Assembly (NCBI GenBank): GCA_900541285.1
Contig: UQJA01000046.1
Coordinates: 1 to 14,535, forward strand
Direction of reading: 5' to 3'
Length of the DNA stretch: 14,535 bases
Source of the DNA: an uncultured Collinsella sp.
GTDB taxonomy: Bacteria > Actinomycetota > Coriobacteriia > Coriobacteriales > Coriobacteriaceae
The notes beneath the pieces were generated by a model, which was not told where the DNA came from, searched no databases, and saw only the letters and a list, made by a program, of their open reading frames with translations. The translations under genes and the position numbers were made by a program. How positions within the stretch are numbered: position 1 is the first letter of the stretch; each line of letters starts with the position of its first letter. This document shows positions 1 through 7,223 of the stretch, one piece after another.

Positions 1-801
1 TCGGGCTTTATTACCCGCGCCGCCGCCGGTATCGTCTACGCCGTCGTCTTTATCCTGTGCCTGGTTTTGGGTATCGTGCCCACGGCCATCTTTGTTTCTG
101 TCATGAGCGGTCTGTGCTGCTATGAGTTTTTCCGTATGACAAGGCTCGATGGCAAGATGGCTAACGAGCGCATGGGTATCGCTGCCGCCGTACTCTTTCC
201 GCTGTCGGCGTTGGGCGATTCGATGTTGCTGAATGCCCTGCTTTTTGCCCTGATGCTCGCTGTGGGCATTTGGTATGTCTGGTCGCCGCGTACCCGCATC
301 TCTGATGTGGCCGTGACGCTCATGGGTCCCATCTACACTGGCTTTATGCTGTCGGCTATCGTGCTGCTGCGCGATGCCGTACCCGGTTTTGCCGGCGCCC
401 TGCTTTCGGTGGGCGTTTGCGCGTCCCTTTGGGTCTCCGACTCGTTTGCCTACATCGTGGGTAGCCGTATCGGCAAGCACAAGATGGTTCCTAAGATCTC
501 TCCCAAAAAGAGCTGGGAGGGGTTTGCCGGCGGCATCCTGGGCTCGGTTTTGATTTGGCTCATCCTGTGGGCGACGCATTTCTACAAGCTCAGCCTGCCC
601 TATGCGCTGCTGTGCGGCGTGGTCGTGTCCATTCTGGGCGTTATCGGCGACCTTATCGAGTCGCGCATCAAGCGCGGTGTGGGCGTCAAGGATTCCGGCA
701 ACCTTATCCCGGGCCACGGCGGCATGCTCGATCGTAGCGATTCGCTTATCTTCGGCTGCATCACCGCGCAGCTGATGCTGATGATCGGAGGCGTGCTGTA
801 A
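1..801 (+). CDS. cdsA: Phosphatidate cytidylyltransferase CdsA, 5' end outside the window
   Basis: CdsA makes CDP-diacylglycerol from phosphatidic acid and CTP in the cytoplasmic membrane, the branch point of phospholipid synthesis. The frame is open from base 1 with no start needed inside the window, so the N-terminus is missing; 266 residues are visible and the family is usually about 270-285, so little is lost. Several hydrophobic segments are spread along the chain. Near the C-terminus lies the family signature: SRIKR, then KDSGNLIPGHGG, then LDRSDS. The serine in DRSD replaces the usual hydrophobic residue, a mild deviation. The in-frame TTG at 67 would cut into the first membrane segment and is not a likely start. 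The stop overlaps the dxr start by one base (TAATG), so translation is probably coupled. Identity is secure from the signature and the downstream dxr and protease genes. Confidence 0.95.
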   Translation, partial: SGFITRAAAGIVYAVVFILCLVLGIVPTAIFVSVMSGLCCYEFFRMTRLDGKMANERMGIAAAVLFPLSALGDSMLLNALLFALMLAVGIWYVWSPRTRISDVAVTLMGPIYTGFMLSAIVLLRDAVPGFAGALLSVGVCASLWVSDSFAYIVGSRIGKHKMVPKISPKKSWEGFAGGILGSVLIWLILWATHFYKLSLPYALLCGVVVSILGVIGDLIESRIKRGVGVKDSGNLIPGHGGMLDRSDSLIFGCITAQLMLMIGGVL

Positions 802-1988
802 TGTCCTTCCAGACGACGTATGGCTCCGATGGACGTCTCCGTGTTGCCATCCTGGGCTGTACGGGCTCTATCGGCACCCAGGCGCTCGATGTGTGCCGTC
901 AGCATGCCGATCGACTACAGGTGACGGCGCTGTCCGTTAACTCCAGTACCTCCGAGCTCGTTGCCGCTGCCCGCGAGTTCTCGGTTCCGGCGGTTGCCGT
1001 GGCCGATGTCGCTCATGGCGATGACGCCGTGCTGCAGGAGTTGCCCGAGGGAACGAAGCTCGGTGTAGGCGCGCAAGCGGTTTGCGAGCTCGCATGTCGC
1101 GATGATGTCGACTGCGTGCTTGTCGCTATTGTGGGCGCCGCCGGTCTCGAGGCGAGCCATGCGGCCCTGACCTCGAATAAGCGTCTTGCCCTTGCCAACA
1201 AGGAGTCCCTCGTCGTCGGTGGCGACTTGCTTATGCCGTTGGCGCAACCGGGCCAGCTTATTCCAGTCGACTCTGAGCACTCCGCCATCTTCCAGTGCTA
1301 TCTGGGGGAGAACCCGCGCGAGGCTCATTGTATTTGGCTCACCTGCTCGGGCGGTCCGTTCTTTGGCCGTACGCGCGACGAGCTCGATCGCGTGACGCGT
1401 GCCGATGCCCTCGCACATCCCACGTGGGCCATGGGTGCCAAGATCACCATCGACTCCGCCACCCTCATGAACAAGGGCCTGGAGCGCATCGAGGCCATGC
1501 ACCTGTTTAACTGCGACCTCGATTTCATTAACGTGGTCGTGCAGCGTCAGTCCAAGATTCACTCTATGGTCGAGTTCGCCGACGGCTCTGTGATGGCGCA
1601 TCTCGGTGCTTCCGACATGCGTATTCCCATCCAGTTCGCGTTCTCGTATCCCGAGCGTTGGGATACTCCGGCGCCTCGTATCGATTTTCGCGAGTTGGGG
1701 CAGCTCACGTTTGATGCTGCCGACATGGATACCTTCCGCTGTCTGGCACTGGCCGAGCGTGCCGGCAAGACGGGTGGCACCATGCCGTGCGTGCTCAATG
1801 CCGCCAACGAGGTCGCCGTCGATGCCTTCCTGCGCGATGGCTGCAGCTTTACCGATATCGATCACATTGTGGAATCCTGCATGGATGCCCACGATATGCA
1901 GGCGGTCGATTCGTTTGAGCAGCTTCGCGACATCGATGCGTGGGCGCGTGAAAAGGCTGCGCAGGTGCTCGTCGCAACCCGTTCCTAA
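801..1988 (+). CDS. dxr: 1-deoxy-D-xylulose 5-phosphate reductoisomerase (MEP pathway)
   Basis: Dxr converts DXP to 2-C-methyl-D-erythritol 4-phosphate with NADPH and a divalent metal, the committed step of the MEP isoprenoid pathway. The 395-residue protein is of normal length. The N-terminal NADPH-binding loop GCTGSIG is at residues 19-25 and NKES at 133-136. The metal-binding residues are visible as VDSEH (D157, E159) and MNKGLE (E228), matching D150/E152/E231 of the E. coli enzyme. Substrate-binding SGG (183-185) and HPTW (206-209) are present. The ATG overlaps the cdsA stop by one base; GGAGG at 787-791 lies inside cdsA, 9 bases before the ATG. All catalytic residues appear intact. ispG of the same pathway lies two genes downstream, so two MEP enzymes share this operon. 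Confidence 0.98.
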   Translation: MSFQTTYGSDGRLRVAILGCTGSIGTQALDVCRQHADRLQVTALSVNSSTSELVAAAREFSVPAVAVADVAHGDDAVLQELPEGTKLGVGAQAVCELACRDDVDCVLVAIVGAAGLEASHAALTSNKRLALANKESLVVGGDLLMPLAQPGQLIPVDSEHSAIFQCYLGENPREAHCIWLTCSGGPFFGRTRDELDRVTRADALAHPTWAMGAKITIDSATLMNKGLERIEAMHLFNCDLDFINVVVQRQSKIHSMVEFADGSVMAHLGASDMRIPIQFAFSYPERWDTPAPRIDFRELGQLTFDAADMDTFRCLALAERAGKTGGTMPCVLNAANEVAVDAFLRDGCSFTDIDHIVESCMDAHDMQAVDSFEQLRDIDAWAREKAAQVLVATRS

Positions 1989-2013
1989 CCCATAAGGATT
2001 GCTTTTTCGTTTT

Positions 2014-3375
2014 ATGGATACTGTTCTGAGCGTTCTCTCATCGGTCTTTTGGGGCCTGCTGATGCTTTCCGTCCTCGTGTTTTTGCACGAGGGTGGCCAC
2101 TTTTTGGCGGCGCGTGCCTGTGGCGTCCGTGTGACCGAGTTCTTTTTGGGCCTGCCGTGCCGCTTTGACATCCATTACACGTCGCGTCGCATTGGAACCA
2201 AGTTTGGCGTGACCCCGCTGCTGCTGGGTGGCTACGCTGCCATTTGCGGTATGGATCCGACCGACGTCTCGTGCGCCGATCGCGTGCTCGCGGCTATCTA
2301 TCGTCATGGTCGCGTGACCGTGGCCGACCTTGCCGCCGAACTCGAGCTGTCCGAGGAGGATGCGCTCGAGGCTTGTGCTCTGTTGCTGGGCTGGGGCTCC
2401 ATCGCACCTTGGTATGAGGAAGGGGAGAAGCCCTCACCGAGCTACTATCCCACCAAGTATCGGACACTGCCTCGAGACGCTGCGGGTTACACCACCTTTG
2501 ACGGCCGCCGGTTCGATCGAGAGCATGCGACTGCCGAGGGCGATGTGTGGGAGCTGCCGTGCGGCGAGGTTGATTTCTTGGCGCAAGAGCGCTCGCACAC
2601 TTATCTTGGCCAGGGCTTTCTCAAGCGCGCCTTTATGCTGCTCGCGGGCATTCTCGTCAATATCCTGACGGGTTTTTTGCTCCTTATGAGCATCTATTCC
2701 ATTGCGGGTGTCACCGTGCCGATCGATACCAACGTGATCGGTCAGGTTGACGAGGGGTCTATTGCCGCCAAGGCGGGTATCGAGGCCGGTGATGCGATCC
2801 TTTCGGTCGACGGTGTCTCATGTTCCACTTGGATGGACGTCTACGATGCTATCGGCAAGGCCGCCGGTAAGGACGATATCGCCATTGAGTATGAGCGCGA
2901 CGGCAAGCAGCATTCGACTTCGGTTGCGCTCAAAGAGGACGAGCGGTTAGGTGTGTATGCTTCTACGGAGGTAGTCCGTTTGGACCCCATCACCTCGGCG
3001 CGTCTGTCATTCTCCTATGTTGTGCAGACCGCGGAGGGCGTGATGCGCCTGCTCCAGCCGCAGCATACGATGGAGATTCTCGATCAGTCTTCTTCGATCG
3101 TGGGTATTAGCGTTATGTCCTCACAGGCTGCTGCTGCCGGCCCTGCCACGTTCCTTTCGTTTGCCGCCCTCATTTCGTTCTCGCTTGGCTTTATGAACCT
3201 GCTGCCCATCCCACCACTCGATGGCGGCAAGCTGGTCATCGAGATCATTCAAAAGATTGTGGGCCGCGAGCTTCCGCTCAAGGTCCAGACGATTGTGAGC
3301 TATGTGGGCATCGCGCTCTTTGCGCTGCTGTTTGTCTATATGCTTCGTTCCGACATCCTTCGATTTATTCTGTAG
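2014..3375 (+). CDS. rseP: RseP/RIP-family site-2 intramembrane zinc metalloprotease with a cytoplasmic insert
   Basis: An M50-family intramembrane protease, the type that cleaves membrane-bound anti-sigma factors or clears signal peptides. The start is placed at ATG 2014 (453 residues): the in-frame TTG at 1999 touches the AAGGA at 1994-1998 with no spacer, although the ATG spacer of 15 is long. The zinc motif HEGGH is at residues 25-29 in the first membrane helix. The third zinc ligand is probably D403 in NLLPIPPLDGG (395-405). One PDZ domain spans about 238-305 (start GQVDEGS), after a membrane helix near 203-231 that contains AGILVN in place of the usual AGPxxN. Residues about 81-198 are an insert absent from the textbook E. 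coli protein; 88-134 look like a winged helix. The substrate is unknown. The position between dxr and ispG is typical for the family. Symbol by family, not proven orthology. Confidence 0.9.
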   Translation: MDTVLSVLSSVFWGLLMLSVLVFLHEGGHFLAARACGVRVTEFFLGLPCRFDIHYTSRRIGTKFGVTPLLLGGYAAICGMDPTDVSCADRVLAAIYRHGRVTVADLAAELELSEEDALEACALLLGWGSIAPWYEEGEKPSPSYYPTKYRTLPRDAAGYTTFDGRRFDREHATAEGDVWELPCGEVDFLAQERSHTYLGQGFLKRAFMLLAGILVNILTGFLLLMSIYSIAGVTVPIDTNVIGQVDEGSIAAKAGIEAGDAILSVDGVSCSTWMDVYDAIGKAAGKDDIAIEYERDGKQHSTSVALKEDERLGVYASTEVVRLDPITSARLSFSYVVQTAEGVMRLLQPQHTMEILDQSSSIVGISVMSSQAAAAGPATFLSFAALISFSLGFMNLLPIPPLDGGKLVIEIIQKIVGRELPLKVQTIVSYVGIALFALLFVYMLRSDILRFIL

Positions 3376-3388
3376 GGGAGTGTTTGGA

Positions 3389-4471
3389 TTGTCTTTATCC
3401 CATCCTTTGCCTCGTGAGTTGACGCGCCCCGTGCATGTGGGCGGTGTGCAGATCGGTGGCGGTGCGCCGGTGGTGGTCCAATCCATGACCTGCACCGATT
3501 CCGCTGATGCCCAGGCAACGCTTGCGCAAGTGTGCGCGTTGGCGCAGGCTGGCTGCGATATCGTGCGTGTGAGCGTGCCCACTGAGGCCGCGCTTGAGGG
3601 TTTCCGCACCATCTGTGCCGAGTCTCCGGTGCCAATCGTTGCCGATATCCACTTTAACCACAAGCTGGCCATTGGCGCTGTGGAGGCTGGTGCCGCCAAG
3701 CTCCGCATCAATCCCGGCAACATTGGCGATTGGGTCAAGGTTGATGCCGTGATCGATGCCGCGGGCGCCGCTGGGTGCGCGATTCGCATTGGCGTGAACG
3801 CGGGCTCGCTTGAGCAGGATATCGCCGAGCGCGAAGACCTCACGCAGCCCGAAAAGCTCGTGATGTCGAGCGAGCGTTTCGTCAAGCATTTTGAAGACCG
3901 CGGCTTTACGAACATTGTGCTTTCGGCCAAGGCCCATAGCGTGCAAACGACGCTCGATACCTATCGAGCCTTGTCGCGTGAGATTCCCCACGTTCCGCTT
4001 CACCTGGGCGTAACCGAGGCGGGTACCAAGCTTCAGGGCACCATTAAGAGCTCTGTAGGCTTGGGTATCTTGCTTTCTGAAGGCATCGGCGACACCATGC
4101 GTGTGTCGCTCACGGCCGATCCGGTTGAGGAGCCGCCGGTCGCTTGGGGTATTCTGCAGTCGCTGGGCCTGCGTCGCCGTGGCCCCGAGATTGTCTCGTG
4201 CCCCACATGTGCGCGCTGTCAGGTTAACCTCATTCCCATCGCCGAGGAGGTTACCGAGCGGCTTAAGAACTACTCCGCGCCGCTTTCGATCGCCGTGATG
4301 GGATGTGCCGTTAATGGCCCCGGCGAGGCTTCCGACGCCGACCTAGGTGTGGCCTGTGGACGAGGTCAGGGCCTGCTCTTTTCGCATGGCCAGATCATTG
4401 GTAAAGTAGCTGAGGATCAAATTGTCGACGCGCTCATGGCCGAGGTCGACAAGCTTATTGAGGAGAAATAA
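3389..4471 (+). CDS. ispG: 4-hydroxy-3-methylbut-2-en-1-yl diphosphate synthase (MEP pathway)
   Basis: IspG (GcpE) reductively opens MEcPP to HMBPP using a [4Fe-4S] cluster, the penultimate MEP step. I place the start at TTG 3389, giving 360 residues, because GGGGAG at 3376-3380 (within the stop region of the protease gene) lies 8 bases upstream. The frame is open further 5', but that part lies inside the protease gene and encodes nothing family-like. The N-terminal TIM-barrel half begins at RPVHVGGVQIGGGAPVVVQS. Cluster cysteines are C271 and C274 in CPTC and C306 in MGCAVNGPGE, with E313; these correspond to C270/C273/C305/E312 in E. coli. C277 is an extra nearby cysteine. The gap to the protease gene is 13 bases and proS follows with no gap. 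Confidence 0.97.
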   Translation: MSLSHPLPRELTRPVHVGGVQIGGGAPVVVQSMTCTDSADAQATLAQVCALAQAGCDIVRVSVPTEAALEGFRTICAESPVPIVADIHFNHKLAIGAVEAGAAKLRINPGNIGDWVKVDAVIDAAGAAGCAIRIGVNAGSLEQDIAEREDLTQPEKLVMSSERFVKHFEDRGFTNIVLSAKAHSVQTTLDTYRALSREIPHVPLHLGVTEAGTKLQGTIKSSVGLGILLSEGIGDTMRVSLTADPVEEPPVAWGILQSLGLRRRGPEIVSCPTCARCQVNLIPIAEEVTERLKNYSAPLSIAVMGCAVNGPGEASDADLGVACGRGQGLLFSHGQIIGKVAEDQIVDALMAEVDKLIEEK

Positions 4472-6193
4472 ATGACTCGAGCAATGTATATGTCTAAGCT
4501 CTATGCGCCGACGCTTAAAGAGGATCCGGCCGATGCCGAGCTTGCGAGCCATCGCCTGCTGCTTCGCGCTGGCATGATCCGCAAGGAGGCCGCCGGTCTG
4601 TATTCTTATCTGCCGCTCGCATGGCGCTCGATCCGCAAGATCGAGAACATCGTGCGCGACGAGATGGATGCTGCCGGAGCCCAGGAGCTCATGATGCCCA
4701 TTATGGTCGATGCCGAGCTGTGGCGTGAGTCCGGCCGCATCGATGCCTATGGCAAGGAGCTCGTGCGCTTTGATGACCGCCACGGCCGCGAGTTTGTTCT
4801 CGGACCCACGCACGAGGAGACCGTGACTGCCCTGGTGCGCAATGAGCTGCGTTCCTACAAGCAGCTGCCGGTGAACCTCTATCACATCCAGGATAAGTTC
4901 CGCGACGAGTTCCGTCCCCGCTTTGGCCTGATGCGCGGCCGTGAGTTCATCATGAAGGACGCCTACAGCTTCTCCGCCACGCAGGAGAGCCTGCAGGAGG
5001 AGTACGACAAGATGAAGCAGGCCTACGCTAACATCTGTGAGCGCTGCTACATTAAGGCCCTGCCCGTCGTTGCCGACTCCGGTGAGATCGGTGGCGATAC
5101 CTCCGTCGAGTACATGGCTTTGGCCGATGCCGGTGAGGCTTCGCTGGTCTACTGCGACGATTGCGGCTTTGCTGCCGATGACGAGGCGGCAAGCACCAAG
5201 GTCGTCGTGACTGAGGGCCCCGGCGACGGTACGCTCACCAAGGTCGAGACTCCGGGCATGGGCACCATTGAGGCCGTCGCCAAGTTCTTCGGTTTCCCCG
5301 AGAACGGTACGCGAAAGTCGCTGGCGCTCATCGACGCCGAGGGCAAGCCGGTCGTGGCCATCGTTCCGGGCGATCATGAACTCAACGACTGCAAGGCCGA
5401 GCATGTCTTTGGCAAGGGCTATCGCATGATGACCGACGAGGAACTTCAGACCTACGGTCTGCATAAGGGCTTTATCGGGCCGGTTAACTTACCCGAGGGC
5501 ATTCGTCTGGTCTGCGACGAGAGCCTTCGCGAGTCCAAGCAGTGGGCCTGCGGTGCCAACGAGGTCGATTATCACTTTACCGGTGCCTGCCCCGAGCGCG
5601 ACTTTACCGTCGACGAGTGGGCCGACCTGGTCACCGTCGTTGCCGGCGATCCCTGCCCGCACTGCGGCAAGCCGCTCTCTGCTGCTCGCGGCATCGAGGT
5701 TTCCCAGGTCTTCCAGCTGGGCACCAAGTATTCCGAGGCCATGGGTGCCACCTTTATGGACGAGGACGGCAAGGAGAAGCCGCTGATCATGGGCTGCTAC
5801 GGCGTTGGTGTGTCCCGCTCGCTCGCTGCCGTCGTGGAGCAGCACAACGACGAGCACGGTATCGTCTGGCCGGTCTCCGTTGCTCCGTACGAGGTCGCGG
5901 TGATTCCGCTCGATCCCAAGAAGGAGGAGTGCGCGACCGTCTGTGAGCAAATCGTCGAGGGTCTGTGCGCCGAAGGTATCGAGGTTGTCGTGGATGACCG
6001 CGACGAGCGCCCCGGCTTTAAGTTTGCCGACAACGACCTTATGGGCTTCCCGTATCAGGTTGTTCTGGGTAAGCGTGGCCTTAAGAATGGCACGGTGGAG
6101 CTCAAGGATCGTGCTACCGGCGAGCGTGAGGACGTGGCGATCGACGAGGTCGTTGTTAAGGTTGCCGAGCTTGTGAAGGCTGCCCGTCGTTAA
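4472..6193 (+). CDS. proS: Prolyl-tRNA synthetase, bacterial type with editing domain
   Basis: ProS is the class II synthetase that charges tRNA-Pro in the cytoplasm. The 573-residue length fits the bacterial form. Class II motif 1 is around 42-76, motif 2 around 145-167 (DEFRPRFGLMRGREF) and motif 3 at 441-453 (GCYGVGVSRSLAA). The proline-site TxE motif is in GPTHEE (T113, E115). Between motifs 2 and 3 lies the INS domain that deacylates mischarged Ala-tRNA-Pro; K282 in TRKSL is a candidate for its conserved lysine. It is flanked by two CxxC pairs, C228/C231 and C395/C398, which may bind zinc. The C-terminal anticodon-binding domain starts near 470. The ATG abuts the ispG stop, with AGGAG at 4461-4465 giving a 6-base spacer. 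Last gene of the operon, followed by a terminator. Confidence 0.98.
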   Translation: MTRAMYMSKLYAPTLKEDPADAELASHRLLLRAGMIRKEAAGLYSYLPLAWRSIRKIENIVRDEMDAAGAQELMMPIMVDAELWRESGRIDAYGKELVRFDDRHGREFVLGPTHEETVTALVRNELRSYKQLPVNLYHIQDKFRDEFRPRFGLMRGREFIMKDAYSFSATQESLQEEYDKMKQAYANICERCYIKALPVVADSGEIGGDTSVEYMALADAGEASLVYCDDCGFAADDEAASTKVVVTEGPGDGTLTKVETPGMGTIEAVAKFFGFPENGTRKSLALIDAEGKPVVAIVPGDHELNDCKAEHVFGKGYRMMTDEELQTYGLHKGFIGPVNLPEGIRLVCDESLRESKQWACGANEVDYHFTGACPERDFTVDEWADLVTVVAGDPCPHCGKPLSAARGIEVSQVFQLGTKYSEAMGATFMDEDGKEKPLIMGCYGVGVSRSLAAVVEQHNDEHGIVWPVSVAPYEVAVIPLDPKKEECATVCEQIVEGLCAEGIEVVVDDRDERPGFKFADNDLMGFPYQVVLGKRGLKNGTVELKDRATGEREDVAIDEVVVKVAELVKAARR

Positions 6194-6223
6194 TCGACGA
6201 TTTCGTTTGTAGTTCGATATACG

Positions 6224-6272
6224 GGACGGCCCCGCATTTCTCCAGATAGGGGAGATGCGGGGCCGTCCTTTT
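6224..6272 (+). terminator. Intrinsic terminator of the cdsA-proS operon
   Basis: The left arm starts GGACGGCCCCGCAT and the right arm ends ATGCGGGGCCGTCC, 14 perfect base pairs. The pairing can continue inward with wobbles or mismatches (TTCTCC against GGGGAG). The stem is followed at once by TTTTATCTT. It lies 30 bases after the proS stop on the coding strand. Confidence 0.9.
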
Positions 6273-6295
6273 ATCTTGTAGCATCCTCGATATCT

Positions 6296-6334
6296 AAAAG
6301 GAAAACCCCACAGCCCATATGAGCTGTGGGGTTT
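6296..6334 (-). terminator. Intrinsic terminator of the phosphotransferase gene, perhaps bidirectional
   Basis: The stem pairs AAACCCCACAGC (6303-6314) with GCTGTGGGGTTT (6323-6334), 12 perfect pairs around an 8-base loop. Read on the - strand the stem is followed by TCCTTTT, a fair U-rich tail 36 bases beyond the kinase stop. On the + strand TTTCTT follows, so it could also back up the proS terminator. Confidence 0.8.
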
Positions 6335-6369
6335 CTTGTGCCTCCGATGCGAAATAAATCGCTCAGATA

Positions 6370-7134
6370 TTACTGATAATCGACGACGTCGATCCAGTTT
6401 TTCAGGAACTCATCGTTCACGTTGCGCTTACGAGCGAGCTCGGAAGCGGCGACGATGCTCGTCCACTGACGCACGACCTGCATGGGCATGTCGGCGCGGT
6501 CGCAGTAGAGCTCCAGGTAGGCCTCGGCCTGGTCCTTGCTGTTGAGGGCAAAGAGCAGGTAGGTGGTGGCAACGTCGGCAGCAGGGGAGCCCTGGGTAGC
6601 GTGTGCCCAGTCGCACACATAGAGCTGGCCGTCGTCGCCGACGATGACGTTGGAGGGGTTGAAGTCGCCGTGGCAGACCTTGAACTCCTTGGTCATGCCG
6701 TCCAGACGCTCCTGAAGGTTGTAGCGCGTGGTGGCATTGAGCTGATCAAGGCTGTCGATCATGCGGGCGTACTTGTCGCGCTGACGGTTGAGCAGCGGGG
6801 AGGTGTAGCCGTGGATCTCGATCTGGAGGTCGACGAACATCTCGAGGTACTCACCAAAGCGCTGAGGCTCGGCAGTCATCTTCTCGGCAAGGGTGGTGCC
6901 CGGAACCTTCTCGGTCACGAGCGCCCAGCCGTTGGCGTTCTCGAGCTGGGAAACCTCGAGAGCCTTGGGGCTGCGGATGCCGCACTCATTGATGCGGGCA
7001 AGATTCAAAGCCTCGTTGAACACGTCGGAGACAGGCTTGGTCTCGTTAAAGACCTTGACGATCTTGTCGCCCAGGTCGTAAACGACCTTGTTGCCACGGC
7101 GGACGAGCTCGGTCTTGGAATCGGGTAGCAGCAT
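6370..7134 (-). CDS. APH-family phosphotransferase (small-molecule kinase), substrate unknown
   Basis: The 254-residue protein has the protein-kinase-like fold of aminoglycoside phosphotransferases and choline/fructosamine-type kinases. In the N-lobe, K27 in IVKVF is the probable ATP lysine and E41 in NEALNLARI its partner. The C-lobe has CHGDFNPSN (154-162) with catalytic D157 and metal ligand N162. D175 in VCDWAHATQGSP fills the DFG-like position, and ADVATTYLL follows. The start ATG at 7134 has AAAGGA at 7142-7147 eight bases upstream. There is no signal peptide or membrane segment, so it should be cytoplasmic. It lies 89 bases downstream of adhE on the same strand and could be read from the adhE transcript. 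Family membership is sure; drug resistance should not be assumed, since most such chromosomal kinases act on metabolites. Confidence 0.88.
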   Translation of the reverse strand: MLLPDSKTELVRRGNKVVYDLGDKIVKVFNETKPVSDVFNEALNLARINECGIRSPKALEVSQLENANGWALVTEKVPGTTLAEKMTAEPQRFGEYLEMFVDLQIEIHGYTSPLLNRQRDKYARMIDSLDQLNATTRYNLQERLDGMTKEFKVCHGDFNPSNVIVGDDGQLYVCDWAHATQGSPAADVATTYLLFALNSKDQAEAYLELYCDRADMPMQVVRQWTSIVAASELARKRNVNDEFLKNWIDVVDYQ

Positions 7135-7167
7135 GGTTGCATCCTTTCAACGATGCGATAGAAGCGA

Positions 7168-7204
7168 CGGCGGGGGTGTGTGAAACACCCGTGCACCCCC
7201 GCCG
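7168..7204 (-). repeat. Strong intercistronic hairpin between adhE and the kinase gene
   Basis: CGGCGGGGGTG (7168-7178) pairs perfectly with CACCCCCGCCG (7194-7204), 11 bp around a 15-base loop. An alternative 6-bp stem, GGGTGT (7174-7179) with ACACCC (7185-7190), uses part of the same left arm, so the two cannot coexist. In the transcribed (-) direction there is no T-run after the stem. Instead a T-run (complement of AAAAAA at 7206-7211) precedes it. It is therefore not a standard intrinsic terminator of adhE; it may be a processing site, a 3'-end stabiliser or a partial terminator. Confidence 0.6.
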
Positions 7205-7223
7205 CAAAAAACCGTGCTAAAAA

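Noticed and set aside
3302..3388. N-terminal extension of ispG into the protease gene
   Set aside because: The extra residues are the shadow of the protease C-terminus in another frame, and the TTG at 3389 has a strong ribosome binding site.
6370..7134. Calling the APH-type protein an aminoglycoside resistance determinant
   Set aside because: Only the general fold motifs are present, with no mobile-element context, and many chromosomal members of the family have metabolic substrates.
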